Shown: positions 17,660-27,392 of the stretch, piece after piece
Position numbering within the stretch: position 1 is the stretch's first letter
Layout of the letters: each line of letters starts with the position of its first letter
Assembly: GCA_028279875.1 (NCBI GenBank)
Contig: JANQMU010000082.1
Location: 62,001-126,000, forward strand
DNA length: 64,000 bases
Direction of reading: 5' to 3'
From: Rhizobiaceae bacterium
GTDB taxonomy: Bacteria > Pseudomonadota > Alphaproteobacteria > Rhizobiales > Rhizobiaceae
Notes under the pieces: model-generated
The model's database searches: none
Told to the model about the DNA's origin: nothing
The model's input: only the letters and a program-made list of their open reading frames with translations
Made by a program: the position numbers and the translations under genes

Positions 17660-18616
17660 TCACCGGCGGGAGATACGAGCCTGTTTGCGAAGCTCGGCCA
17701 GATATTTTCGGCTGTTGGCGCTGTCGCCGCCCGATTGCTGCCGTGCCTCTGATCGAAAGACCAGTTCGGCGGCAAGATCGTCGGAGACCTGCTTGCTGGA
17801 GCAGATTGCCAGAAACTCGACACCACGGTCGGTGACCCGCGTACTGGTCGTCTTTCCCTGTTCGGTCTTCTCAATCAGCGGCTTCCAGTCCGGCGGCAGG
17901 GACGGCTGCATGACACGTCCGAGATCGACGACCGATACGTCCCGCAGATCCCTGGCCAATTGCCGGGTCGTGTCGCAACTGACGAAGCGGCCGCGCATCG
18001 CGTTGGCTTCCTTCTTGCGCCTGTTGAGGATCGCCTTCCGCTTGTTCTTGGGAACCACCAGAATGATCTGCTGCAGGATATATTCCGTGGTGCTCGGCTT
18101 TTCGCCGCCGCGCTCCAGCATCTTTGAAACCAGCTCTTCGGTGCTCATGGCGCCCTGGGAGCCGAAACGGGCATTCACCACGCGCGGCCAGGACATCTGA
18201 ACCCGGATGAACTCCTTGAAATGATCCGCGCCGATACCGGCCTGGGCGAGGACCTGGGACATCTGTTTGGCGGTCAGCTTGTTGGACTTGGCAAACCGGG
18301 CGAAGGACTGGTTGACCTGGCCGTCGGAGACGATGGCGCGCAGCCTGCGCGCCTCGGTCATCTTGATCGCTTCCTCAATCAGTTGCTCCTCGGCCTGTTG
18401 GCGCAGGTTTCCCTTGGTCCTCTGGAGGCGCAGCAGCTTCACACGACGGTCTATGTCATAGGTGGTGATGGCGGTCTTGTTGACGACAATCGCAATCTCG
18501 TTTGCCTGCGCCGGGGAGGTCGCGGCGACCAGCGTGGCGGCCACCGCCGTGGCCAAAACAAGCAAAATCATCCGTACCCATCCGGCTATAGGCGTGGTTG
18601 CCAAGCTGCCATTCAT
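17660..18616 (-). CDS. SurA-like periplasmic chaperone / peptidyl-prolyl isomerase
   Basis: About 318 residues with a signal peptide ending SPAQA before NEIAIVVNKTAITTYDID, the SurA N-terminal domain. The region after residue ~180 aligns in position with a parvulin domain (YILQQIILVVP...VVDLGRVMQPSLPP), but the usual rotamase residues are poorly kept, so chaperone activity is more certain than isomerase activity. ATG 18616 is preferred (AGGG 11 nt upstream). It follows lptD, whose outer-membrane barrel is a classic SurA client. Confidence 0.8.
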   Translation of the reverse strand: MNGSLATTPIAGWVRMILLVLATAVAATLVAATSPAQANEIAIVVNKTAITTYDIDRRVKLLRLQRTKGNLRQQAEEQLIEEAIKMTEARRLRAIVSDGQVNQSFARFAKSNKLTAKQMSQVLAQAGIGADHFKEFIRVQMSWPRVVNARFGSQGAMSTEELVSKMLERGGEKPSTTEYILQQIILVVPKNKRKAILNRRKKEANAMRGRFVSCDTTRQLARDLRDVSVVDLGRVMQPSLPPDWKPLIEKTEQGKTTSTRVTDRGVEFLAICSSKQVSDDLAAELVFRSEARQQSGGDSANSRKYLAELRKQARISRR

Positions 18617-18752
18617 CGTGCCAATTCCCTGATCCGGCCTGTCTGTCATCATCGCAAATCTTATTACACGCGTAAATCCCATCGGCATGGGGCGAAAAGA
18701 TGGCCCGGATGAAGTGTTTTGCTGTCGAAGGGGACCGAAGCCTCAAACGGGC

Positions 18753-21095
18753 TTAGCTGTCTTCATCCGAAAATCTGGACAGATCGGTGCTGCCAAAGCT
18801 GATATCGCCGAGTGTGCGCAGGCTGACGGAGACACCGAAGCTCTGGTCGATGGCCTGGTTGCTGTCGCGGGTCTGCGTATAGGTAAAGCTGATGTCGAAA
18901 CACTCGTCATGATAGCCCATGCCGAAGCTGCTATTGTACAGCTCGCTGTTTTCGATGTCATATTTGAGGGATCCGAAGGCCCGCCAGTATTCGGCAAACC
19001 GGATTGACGCCGATCCGCTGATTTCGTTGCGGTCCGTCGCGGAGCCATATCCGGGTTGCGGCTTGACGGTGGTGTGGGCAATGGCGGCGCTGAACCTGGA
19101 ATTGCTGTATGACGTCCCGACATCCGACCGTTGCAAAGCGAATGTCGATTCGTCGAACCGTCCCTCGGCGATCAGCGAAAATCCGCTGGGCATGTCAACC
19201 CCGACACTGCCGACATAATCCGAACGGCTGGTCTCCAGTCCCGAACTGCTTCCGACATTGACCAGATCATCGGTCGCAAATGAGTTCAGTCCGGCAATCT
19301 GATAGGACTGGCCGAAAATGCTGCGCAGCGATACGCCGTTCTGGAACGTCCCCGTATAACGGAACCCGAGATTGGCACGCGTACCGCCTTCGATGCGGTC
19401 ATAGCCGGAAAACTTGTCCCGTTCGAAAAGCGTGCTGGCATCGAACACCAGGCTCTGCGCATCCTCATTCGGCAGTCCGCCGGCGAGTTGCTCATCGGGC
19501 CGCACAAAAATCTGGCCGATCGGCTCAACAATGTGGGAAGCGCCCGTGGTCAGCATTTGAATGGGGTAGCGCGCCTCGAGCCCTGCCGTCAGCATGCCGC
19601 GCGTTGCCGTGCTGTCCGTTGTCAGCGGCCCGGTGTAACCGGCCGGAGCTGTGATATCGAGGAAATTGACGTCGCCGCGCGCCGCAAGGAGCGGTGTCAG
19701 GAGCAAACCACCGGATGTGGTCAGCGTGCGCTGCCATTCGAGCTCTGTCGTCAGCCTTGTATTGTTGCCCTTGACGCCGCGATAGCGGTCATTGGCGACG
19801 TCGGTTTCCGCCTCGCGCCGGGTCAGGCTGAGCACATTCATGTCGAGATTGACTTCACCGCCGGCGACCGGCTTGCTGAGGGTGCGCGAATAATCGAGCG
19901 ACGGATGGATGATGGGCTGTTGTTCTTCGGCAATGCTGGCCGGGCTGGTCGACTGCACGTCGAAATAGAATGCCCGCAAATCAAAAAAATTGCGCCCGGA
20001 CAGGCCGGTCAGATAGGCGGTCGAAACCTGCGTGACCGCACTGTGGCCGGGAATGGAATAAGTGTTGGAGAAGCTGTTGTCGCTTTGCAGCATACCCCTC
20101 CAGCCGAAGGCCCATCGGGGATTGATCTTGAACTGGCCCTGGGTTGCGATCATGCCGCGGGCTCTCTTGCCGGCATCGATCGTGCCTGCTCCGAATTTTC
20201 CCGGTGACAATTGGTTGATGCCGGCGACCTTGACGCTGAAACTGCCATTGGCGAATTGCCGGCGAAAATCGGCCTCCGCCAGGAATCCCTGCTGCGTATA
20301 GCCGGTCACCGCGACGGTCAGATCGTAATGCGGATTGAGGGCGAAATAATACGGAACCCGGAGGCTTGTGCCCAATTCGTTCGCATAGCCGAAAGCCGGA
20401 ACGAGAAAACCGCTCTTGCGTTTCACCGTATGGTCGGGAACCGTCAGGAACGGCACCCAGGCGATCGGCAGGCCAAACAATTCGAAACGGGCCCGTTCGA
20501 GGCGAATTGTCCTGGTCTTTCCGTCGCGAATCACGCGGCGGGCCTTGACCTGCCAGAGCGGCGCTTTGTTGGGGTTTTCCTCGCAAATCTCACAGGCGGT
20601 ATAAACGCCATTGTTGAGAGTCGTTCGATCGCCGCCGTCGCGCTGTGCACTGTCGGCGACGATGCGTGTATTGTCCGGTGTCTCAATTCGCAGCGAGTTG
20701 ATGAAGCCGTCGGCGAAATCGTCCGTGACGTCCAGTTCCTGGGCATAGACCCGGTTGCCGTCCGGCTCGATCATTTCAATATCGCCATAGGCCTTCAGGC
20801 GTCCGGTGCGCTGGTCATAGACGAGCCGGTGCGCAACCATATGGTAGCCATCATATTCGATCTGCACCGCGCCGGTGGCCGTCACGGTTTCCGCATCCTG
20901 ATCGAAAGTCAGTTGCCGGGCGGTCAGCAGAAGCCGGGCGTCGGGGTTGGTGGTGATGTCGATCCCGTCATCATCCGCGACGTTTTGCGCCACAGCCGAC
21001 GAAACAAGCGCGCCCATGGCGACACCCGCTGTCAGAACTGCGGCAAGACCTGCGATACGCAACTTATTTTTTTCGCAGTACGCCGCCAGACCCAC
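18753..21095 (-). CDS. lptD: LPS-assembly protein LptD
   Basis: A 780-residue outer-membrane translocon for lipopolysaccharide. A signal peptide (about residues 1-36, ...ALVSSAVAQ) is followed by the OstA/LptA-like domain (ARLLLTARQLTFDQDAETVTA) and a large beta-barrel that ends in alternating polar and aromatic strands. Its GTG start has GGAGGA 6 nt upstream and overlaps the lptG stop by one base (TAGTG). A CEICEENP pair of Cys lies in the N-terminal half. Confidence 0.95.
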   Translation of the reverse strand: MGLAAYCEKNKLRIAGLAAVLTAGVAMGALVSSAVAQNVADDDGIDITTNPDARLLLTARQLTFDQDAETVTATGAVQIEYDGYHMVAHRLVYDQRTGRLKAYGDIEMIEPDGNRVYAQELDVTDDFADGFINSLRIETPDNTRIVADSAQRDGGDRTTLNNGVYTACEICEENPNKAPLWQVKARRVIRDGKTRTIRLERARFELFGLPIAWVPFLTVPDHTVKRKSGFLVPAFGYANELGTSLRVPYYFALNPHYDLTVAVTGYTQQGFLAEADFRRQFANGSFSVKVAGINQLSPGKFGAGTIDAGKRARGMIATQGQFKINPRWAFGWRGMLQSDNSFSNTYSIPGHSAVTQVSTAYLTGLSGRNFFDLRAFYFDVQSTSPASIAEEQQPIIHPSLDYSRTLSKPVAGGEVNLDMNVLSLTRREAETDVANDRYRGVKGNNTRLTTELEWQRTLTTSGGLLLTPLLAARGDVNFLDITAPAGYTGPLTTDSTATRGMLTAGLEARYPIQMLTTGASHIVEPIGQIFVRPDEQLAGGLPNEDAQSLVFDASTLFERDKFSGYDRIEGGTRANLGFRYTGTFQNGVSLRSIFGQSYQIAGLNSFATDDLVNVGSSSGLETSRSDYVGSVGVDMPSGFSLIAEGRFDESTFALQRSDVGTSYSNSRFSAAIAHTTVKPQPGYGSATDRNEISGSASIRFAEYWRAFGSLKYDIENSELYNSSFGMGYHDECFDISFTYTQTRDSNQAIDQSFGVSVSLRTLGDISFGSTDLSRFSDEDS

Positions 21096-22183
21096 TACCC
21101 GTCCTCCTTGTGGAGCAGCACAGTAACCCCAAGTGCCGACGCGATAATGACCGGAAGCCAGGCCGCCACGAAAGGCGGCACCGCACCGGTTGTCCCGAAC
21201 GCTTTTGCCAACACCGTCACGACATAAAGCAGAAACCCCGCCAAGATGCCAGCCAAAATCACCGCGCCCGACTGTCCGAAACGGATAAATCGAAGCGATA
21301 CGGTTGCAGCGATGAGGGTCATTGCGACCAGAAGCAGAGGCAACACCAGCAGCGACTGATACTGCATGGCAAACGCATTGGCGCCGAGGCCGAACGAGCG
21401 TGCAATTTCAATCTTGCGTGGCAATTCGAAAAACGAGATGGATTGCGGTGATGCCAGTGATTCTTCAACGAATTCCGGTTTCAGATTGGACTTTATCTTC
21501 ACCGTGCCGATCGGCTGCGACGCATCGGTCCTGGAAACCCGTGTCGCATCGCGCAACACCCAGTTGCCCTCCTCAAGCAGCGCGGTCTTCGAATCGATTC
21601 GTTCCGAAATGGAGCCGTCATCATCGAGGCGGATGAAGGACGTGTCGCCGAGAAGCAGGCCGCGCCGCGCGATGTTCTTGGCGCCGATGATGGTGACGCC
21701 TTCATCGGTGCGCTGGCGGATCCACGGCGTGCGCTTCACCGTGCCGACCGTGCCGCGCTGCATGCCGATGCCCACTTCGATTTCATGAACCAGCGAGAGC
21801 GCATAGGATGAAAGCGGATTCACCACCGTGATCGTGACCACGCCGATGAGGAAGCTTGCGGCGCAAAGCGGCATGAGAAACTGCCAGGCGGAAACGCCGG
21901 CCGACCGCGCGACCACCAGCTCGTATTTCCGGTTGAGGACGATGAGCACGGAAATCGAAGAGAAGAGGACGACAAAAGGCACCGTCGCCTGCATGATATT
22001 CGGCAATCGAAGCGCCGAAAGCATCAGGCCAAGCGGCAGGCTGTATCCGGAGCGTGCCGACGCACGGTTCGAGAACTCGCTGAAATCCACCATGAATATG
22101 ATAACGAGCACGCCGAGGACGAACCATCCGGTCATCACCACATAGCGCCTGAACAGATAACCCCAAAGCGTCGGCCCGATCAT
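21095..22183 (-). CDS. lptG: LPS export ABC transporter permease LptG
   Basis: A 362-residue YjgP/YjgQ permease starting MIGPTLWGYLFRRYV. Three membrane segments lie near each end with a periplasmic beta-jellyroll between (about residues 130-260). It works with LptF and LptB to push LPS across the periplasm. The ATG overlaps the lptF stop (ATGA), so the shorter start 22183 is chosen; the long upstream frame is antisense to lptF. Order lptF-lptG-lptD is typical of rhizobia. Confidence 0.95.
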   Translation of the reverse strand: MIGPTLWGYLFRRYVVMTGWFVLGVLVIIFMVDFSEFSNRASARSGYSLPLGLMLSALRLPNIMQATVPFVVLFSSISVLIVLNRKYELVVARSAGVSAWQFLMPLCAASFLIGVVTITVVNPLSSYALSLVHEIEVGIGMQRGTVGTVKRTPWIRQRTDEGVTIIGAKNIARRGLLLGDTSFIRLDDDGSISERIDSKTALLEEGNWVLRDATRVSRTDASQPIGTVKIKSNLKPEFVEESLASPQSISFFELPRKIEIARSFGLGANAFAMQYQSLLVLPLLLVAMTLIAATVSLRFIRFGQSGAVILAGILAGFLLYVVTVLAKAFGTTGAVPPFVAAWLPVIIASALGVTVLLHKEDG

Positions 22184-23391
22184 TGCGCTCCCCGTCCGCC
22201 GCTCTGCACCGCGCCGGAGAGCCAGTTGCGCACGGCCATGGCCGCCGATTCCGATCCGGACGCCAGCCGTGACGTCTGCTCGATCAGATATTGCGGAGTC
22301 CGGAACGACCAGCTCGTCGCCGTCAGGACCGCGAACACGCCGATACCGCCCAGGGGAATGGCATAGGAGACGATCTCCATCGCCCGGCTGTGCCCCGACT
22401 GATCGAGCGTATAGAAGCTGATTCCGCGCAGCGCGAACGCAATGCCCGCGGCGGTCACCACGCTCCATACCTGTTCATGCCGGTTGGTCCGCGCATTGCC
22501 CAGGAAATAGACGGTGATCAGCCCGAACAGCATCGGATAAAGCCACAGCGAAAACCGCTTGTTGATCTCGCGGGTAAACAGTTCCGGGGCACCCTGGTAA
22601 ATGCTGTCATTGGGATCCGGGTTGAGCAGGAAACTGGTCGAACGCTCCTTTGCGTAATACTGGCCCGATGTGTCGGCGCGGCCGCCGATCAGGCTGAGAT
22701 CCAGCCCGTAGGTTGCGAAGCGGATAACCGAAACGCTGCCGCGTTCCTTGTTTTTGCGGTGCAGTTCACCATCCGACAGGATGAGAATGTCCTTGCCGTC
22801 GCTCTCGGCGAAGGCGCCGTATCGGGCGTAATAGATCAGATCGGTCACCTCGTCGCGCTGGTCCGACAGGAAAATGCCGCCGAGCCTGCCGCCCGGCAGC
22901 TTCTCGGCGATGTTGACATAGAGATCCTCTTCAATCTTGTGAAACGTGCCCGATTGCACCGCCACCGAAAAGAGGTCCGCCGAGGCCCGGTCGAGGAGAT
23001 CCCGCAAATGCCGGTTGGCCCAGGGTTCTGCATAGAGGCCGATGAACAGCGTCACCAGCGACATCAGGCCGGCCATCAGCAAAACGGGACGGGCCGTGAG
23101 CCATCGCGACCCGCCGGACGCTTCCAGAACGGAAAGTTCCGAATCGGAGTTCATGGTGCTGAGCGTCTGGGCGGCGCCGATCATCAGCGCGAACGGCACG
23201 ACGATAATCAGCATCGACGGAATGAGCAGGCCGGCAAGTTCCAGGAAGGTCAGGAAGGACTGGCCGGTCGAGCTCAGCAGATTGACCCGCAAAAGGACCT
23301 GGGTCGTCAGTGCAATGGCGGTGGTGGTCGCCAACGTTCCCACCGTCAAGATGAAAACCCTGCTGAAAATGTGACGTTCAATGATTTTCAT
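22180..23391 (-). CDS. lptF: LPS export ABC transporter permease LptF
   Basis: A 403-residue paralogue of LptG starting MKIIERHIFSRVFILTVGTL. It has the N-terminal membrane segments, a periplasmic domain (about residues 130-280) and three C-terminal segments. ATG 23391 is preferred over an in-frame start 8 codons earlier. First gene of the LPS export run; translation is coupled to lptG by a 4-bp overlap. It is divergent from pepA with a 394-bp spacer. Confidence 0.93.
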   Translation of the reverse strand: MKIIERHIFSRVFILTVGTLATTTAIALTTQVLLRVNLLSSTGQSFLTFLELAGLLIPSMLIIVVPFALMIGAAQTLSTMNSDSELSVLEASGGSRWLTARPVLLMAGLMSLVTLFIGLYAEPWANRHLRDLLDRASADLFSVAVQSGTFHKIEEDLYVNIAEKLPGGRLGGIFLSDQRDEVTDLIYYARYGAFAESDGKDILILSDGELHRKNKERGSVSVIRFATYGLDLSLIGGRADTSGQYYAKERSTSFLLNPDPNDSIYQGAPELFTREINKRFSLWLYPMLFGLITVYFLGNARTNRHEQVWSVVTAAGIAFALRGISFYTLDQSGHSRAMEIVSYAIPLGGIGVFAVLTATSWSFRTPQYLIEQTSRLASGSESAAMAVRNWLSGAVQSGGRGAQ

Positions 23392-23785
23392 GCACTGCGA
23401 TGCCCGGTGACCCACCTATCTGACCGTCGCTGACTGCGTCCAGATGATCAAGATACCCGCTTATACCTAACACGGCGCGAACAGGCATAGTAAACAATTC
23501 GCTACGTGTGAAGACCGGGTTTGGCGGTATATTGCCGGCCTTTGCGGCATCAAAAAGAACGCCGCGCTGGATAATGAAAGAGGTCATCTCGCAACGGCGG
23601 GAAAGCGCCGGCAAAACGAGACCGCAGGCGGGCGTTTCCCGGCGGTTGCTGATCCGACAATTTCGCGTTTGCAGTGCGATCCGGACTTGTCATTGCGCGT
23701 GAAAAGGCCAACATGGGTCCACGACAACACGAACGTGGCCGTCCGACCTGTCGGAAGACCGCACCCGGACAAATCTGGAGCATTC
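23392..23785. other. Intergenic region between lptF and pepA
   Basis: 394 bp between divergent genes. A CTTATA/TATAAG element (23460-23465) may be an lptF -10, but no good -35 accompanies it. No small gene with a ribosome site was recognised. Confidence 0.5.
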
Positions 23786-25276
23786 ATGTCAAGGAAAATC
23801 AATATCAGCTTTTCGAAATCGGCCAAGCCAAAGGGAGGGCTTGCTGTTTTGCTCGCCGGCAAGGACGGATTGCTTTCAGACGGGGCGACGGGGATCGATC
23901 CGGACGGCGTGGCGGCCCGAGCCATGGGCATTGCCAAATATGAGGGCAAGGCGCGGGCGACACTTGACATTCTGGCGCCGAAGGAATGCCCGGCGGACCG
24001 TCTTGGTCTGGCCGGCCTTGGCGATCCGGGAGACCTTGCTCCCCATGACTGGCTGCGCCTTGGTGGTGCCATTTTCGGGCTTATCGGGAAATCGTCCAAA
24101 GTATGGATATTCACTGACATTGCCGGCGTCGAATTCAGCGCCGACAATGCCGCCGATCTGGCCCTCGGCATGGTGCTGCGCAGCTACAGTTTCGACACCT
24201 ACAAGACCCGCAAGAAGGACAATGGCAAGGATGACGATGGCCCGGTCAATGTCACCATCGTCACCGCGCAATCGACCGCGGCAAAGCGGCAATTTGCGAT
24301 TCGCCAGGCAATCGCGGACGGAGTGGCGCTGGCCCGTGACCTCGTCAACGAGCCCGCCAATGTGCTTGGCCCGGTGGAATTCGCCAGAAAGGCGAGCGCC
24401 CTGAAGTCGCTCGGTGTCGATGTCGAGATCCTCACCGAAAAGGAAATGAAAAAACGCAAGATGGGCGCGCTTCTCGGCGTCGCTCAGGGTTCCGTGCGGC
24501 CGCCGCGTCTGGCGATCATGCAGTGGAAGGGTGGCAAGGCCAGGCAAAAACCGCTGGCGTTTATTGGCAAGGGCGTGGTGTTCGACACCGGTGGCATCTC
24601 CCTCAAACCGGGTGCCGGCATGGAAGACATGAAGGGTGATATGGGCGGCGCTGCCGCCGTTATCGGCCTGATGCACACCCTGGCTGCACGCAAGGCCAAA
24701 GCCAATGTCGTAGGCATTATCGGCCTTGTCGAAAACATGCCGGACGGCAATGCCCAGAGACCAGGCGACATCGTGACGTCGATGTCCGGCCAGACCATCG
24801 AAATCATCAATACCGACGCCGAGGGCCGTCTCGTGCTGGCCGACGCACTGTGGTACTGCCAGAACCGGTTCAAGCCGCAATTCATGATCAATCTGGCGAC
24901 CCTCACGGGCGCGATCATGGTGGCGCTGGGGCAGCAGCATGCGGGGCTGTTTTCCAATAACGATACATTGTGCGAGCAGCTTACCGCCGCCGGCGACGTG
25001 ACCCAGGAAAAGGTCTGGCGCATGCCGCTCGGATCCGAATATGACAAGATGATCGATTCCAAATTCGCCGATATGAAGAACACCGGAGGCCGCTTCGCCG
25101 GATCGATCACTGCCGGGCAATTCCTGCAGCGTTTTGTCAACGACGTCCCCTGGGCGCATCTCGACATCGCCGGCACCGGCATGAATGCCCCGCAGACCGA
25201 AATCAACCGCTCCTGGGGGTCGGGTTTCGGCGTTCGCCTGCTGGACCAGTTGGTCAGGGCCAATTTCGAAGGGTGA
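23786..25276 (+). CDS. pepA: Leucyl aminopeptidase, M17 family
   Basis: A 496-residue cytosol aminopeptidase that removes N-terminal residues using two metal ions. The signature [14 protein letters not shown] is intact, with the metal-binding [29 protein letters not shown] region also present (lysine and aspartates). ATG 23786 has GGAG 5 nt upstream; earlier in-frame codons have no M17 similarity. The DNA-binding/regulatory roles known for E. coli PepA cannot be judged here. holC follows 42 bp later, a conserved pairing. Confidence 0.96.
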   Translation: MSRKINISFSKSAKPKGGLAVLLAGKDGLLSDGATGIDPDGVAARAMGIAKYEGKARATLDILAPKECPADRLGLAGLGDPGDLAPHDWLRLGGAIFGLIGKSSKVWIFTDIAGVEFSADNAADLALGMVLRSYSFDTYKTRKKDNGKDDDGPVNVTIVTAQSTAAKRQFAIRQAIADGVALARDLVNEPANVLGPVEFARKASALKSLGVDVEILTEKEMKKRKMGALLGVAQGSVRPPRLAIMQWKGGKARQKPLAFIGKGVVFDTGGISLKPGAGMEDMKGDMGGAAAVIGLMHTLAARKAKANVVGIIGLVENMPDGNAQRPGDIVTSMSGQTIEIINTDAEGRLVLADALWYCQNRFKPQFMINLATLTGAIMVALGQQHAGLFSNNDTLCEQLTAAGDVTQEKVWRMPLGSEYDKMIDSKFADMKNTGGRFAGSITAGQFLQRFVNDVPWAHLDIAGTGMNAPQTEINRSWGSGFGVRLLDQLVRANFEG

Positions 25277-25318
25277 CCCCGATCGCCTTTGGGAGTTGCC
25301 GGACGGGACGATGAGCCG

Positions 25319-25768
25319 ATGACCGAAATGCTGTTCTACCACCTGACCGAATCGCGTCTGGAAGACGCGCTGCCGCCGCTGCTTGAAAAAAGCCTGGAAC
25401 GCGGGTGGCGTGTTGTCGTGCAGACCGGCAGCGAGGAACGGCGCGATGCCCTTGACCAGCATCTGTGGACCCATCGCGACGGCAGCTTCCTGCCGCACGG
25501 ACCCGACAATGGCCACCATCCCGACCGGCAGCCGGTCTTGATCTGCGCCAGCGAAAGCAACGCCAACGACGCCAATGTGCGGTTTCTGGTCGACACGGCG
25601 CAGCCCGGTGACCTGTCCGGCTATCAGCGGGTCGTGTTCATGTTCGACGGGCACGACCAGCACCAGCTCGAATCCGCACGCGCCCACTGGAAGCAATTCA
25701 AGGATGGCGAGGATGATCTGACCTATTGGCAGCAGACGCCGGACCGTCGCTGGGAGAAAAAGGCGTAG
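25319..25768 (+). CDS. holC: DNA polymerase III subunit chi
   Basis: A 149-residue clamp-loader accessory protein that links the polymerase III holoenzyme to SSB. It shows MTEMLFYHLTESRLEDALP, LLEKSLERGWRVVVQTGS, LDQHLWTHRDGSFLPHG and YQRVVFMFDG, all usual for chi. ATG 25319 is chosen over an upstream start. It sits directly after pepA, as in E. coli and most alphaproteobacteria, and is probably co-transcribed with it. Confidence 0.93.
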   Translation: MTEMLFYHLTESRLEDALPPLLEKSLERGWRVVVQTGSEERRDALDQHLWTHRDGSFLPHGPDNGHHPDRQPVLICASESNANDANVRFLVDTAQPGDLSGYQRVVFMFDGHDQHQLESARAHWKQFKDGEDDLTYWQQTPDRRWEKKA

Positions 25769-25872
25769 GCGACGACTGGCGGCTAGGGATTTGACATTCC
25801 AGGTCCCGCATTCTACCGCTGCGGCGGCCCGGCAGAGCATGACCTGGCCCGATCTAATCCGGTTCCGGAACC

Positions 25873-25924
25873 CCCCGATGCGAAGCCCCGATGCAAAGTC
25901 CTGATGCAAAGCCCCTATGCAAAG
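25873..25924 (+). repeat. Four 13-bp tandem repeats over a start codon
   Basis: Four copies of a 13-bp unit (CCCCGATGCAAAG with 1-2 changes) lie at 25873, 25886, 25899 and 25912. Each copy holds an ATG; the fourth (25917) starts the glycosyltransferase gene. The first ATG is in the same frame but meets a TGA at 25902. Confidence 0.85.
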
Positions 25925-27392
25925 CAATGAGTTGAGTTCACCAGCCAGGAACTGGTTTGCGGCAGGCGCCCTCGCAGCCCTTCTGGTCACGCTGTTTCGC
26001 GTCGGCTTTCTGCTGATCGATAAGACCGACCTTTTTGTCGACGAATCGCAGTACTGGCTTTGGAGCCGGGATCTCGATCTCGGCTATTACTCCAAGCCAC
26101 CATTGATCGCCTGGGTCATCCGCCTGACGACGGAGCTTGCGCACAGCAACGCGGTATTCTGGGTGCGGCTGCCGGCACCGCTGTTTCACCTGGCGACCGC
26201 GCTCATTCTTGGGCTCCTGGCCAGAAATCTGTTTGGCGCACGAACCGCCTTCTGGGTGATGCTGTCCTATATCACCATGCCGGCCGTGACGCTCGGCAGC
26301 GCGGTGATCTCCACCGACACGATCATGGCGCCGTTCTTTTCGCTTGCTCTGCTGTTCTATTTTCGTCTCCTGGAAGAGAGAAGGGCTGCCGATGCGCTGC
26401 TCGCGGGCCTGATGGCGGGGCTGGCGTTTCTGGCGAAATATGCCGGCATTTATTTTCTTGTCTGCGCAGCGCTGGCAGCGCTGTTTCTCCCGTCGGCGCG
26501 GCCGTCTTGGCGCCACGCCCTTGTCATGGTGGCGGCCTTCATCGCCGTCGCCATACCCAATATCGTCTGGAATGTCCTCAACGATCTGTCGACATTCGAA
26601 CACACGCTGGACAATGCCAACTGGGTTCGCCAGGGCAGTGCTGGTATCAGCCTGAAATATCTCAACCTCGCCGAGTTTTTCTTCAGCCAGTTCGGTGTGT
26701 TCGGGCCGGTCCTTTTCGGTGCCCTCCTGGCCTGTATCTTTCGCGTGACGTCGCCGCATTCGCGGATATTGCTGTGGTTCTCCGTGCCGGTCATCCTGAT
26801 CGTCTGCGTCCAGGCCCTGCTTTCCAAGGCCTATGCCAACTGGGCCGCCGCGGCCTATTTTGCCGGCACGGTGGTGACGGTGGCGGCCCTCGTCGACAAC
26901 CATCCGCGATGGCTGAAAGCATCCGTCTGGATCGGCATGGTCGTTGCCGTCACACTGCCCGTGCTGACGAGCATCGCCTATGATGTCAGCATCGACGGCG
27001 AAAAACCGGCGCTCAAACGGCTTCTCGGACGCGCGACGATGAGCCGGGAAATCCTGCAAGCGGCCGAAACGCTGAACACCGACACCATTGTCGCGCGCAG
27101 CCGTGACATCCTTGCCGATCTTTTTTATACCGGGCGCAATGAGAATGTGCGCATCCGCGCCGTCAAGCCGGCGGGTCGGCCGATGAACTATTACCAGCTC
27201 ACATTTCCGTTTTGGCCTGATGAGGCCGACGGCGATGTGCTGCTTGTTTCGCACCGCGACACCATTCAGTGTGAAGGCCGAAGAATGGCTCCGGATGCCA
27301 CGATAACCACCACAGGGGGCGCCCTCCACGGCACTGCCGTTTATACCTATCTGGTCAGCCCGGCCTGTGTCGATGTTTCCGCAAACCACTAA
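25917..27392 (+). CDS. GT39-family (ArnT/PMT-like) membrane glycosyltransferase
   Basis: About 491 residues with 10-12 membrane segments. The first external loop carries FVDESQYWLWSRDLDLGYYSKPP: the acidic pair DE and the YYSKPP motif of lipid-linked-sugar transferases such as ArnT. A C-terminal soluble domain follows (about residues 370-491). It probably transfers a sugar from a polyprenyl-phosphate donor to a lipid or cell-surface acceptor. The next gene, a PAP2 phosphatase, overlaps it, which suggests envelope lipid modification. The start lies inside the 13-bp tandem repeats and lacks a good Shine-Dalgarno. Confidence 0.85.
   Translation: MQSNELSSPARNWFAAGALAALLVTLFRVGFLLIDKTDLFVDESQYWLWSRDLDLGYYSKPPLIAWVIRLTTELAHSNAVFWVRLPAPLFHLATALILGLLARNLFGARTAFWVMLSYITMPAVTLGSAVISTDTIMAPFFSLALLFYFRLLEERRAADALLAGLMAGLAFLAKYAGIYFLVCAALAALFLPSARPSWRHALVMVAAFIAVAIPNIVWNVLNDLSTFEHTLDNANWVRQGSAGISLKYLNLAEFFFSQFGVFGPVLFGALLACIFRVTSPHSRILLWFSVPVILIVCVQALLSKAYANWAAAAYFAGTVVTVAALVDNHPRWLKASVWIGMVVAVTLPVLTSIAYDVSIDGEKPALKRLLGRATMSREILQAAETLNTDTIVARSRDILADLFYTGRNENVRIRAVKPAGRPMNYYQLTFPFWPDEADGDVLLVSHRDTIQCEGRRMAPDATITTTGGALHGTAVYTYLVSPACVDVSANH

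Noticed and set aside
23876..25990. A 704-codon minus-strand open frame
   Set aside because: Antisense to pepA and holC, both with complete family signatures.
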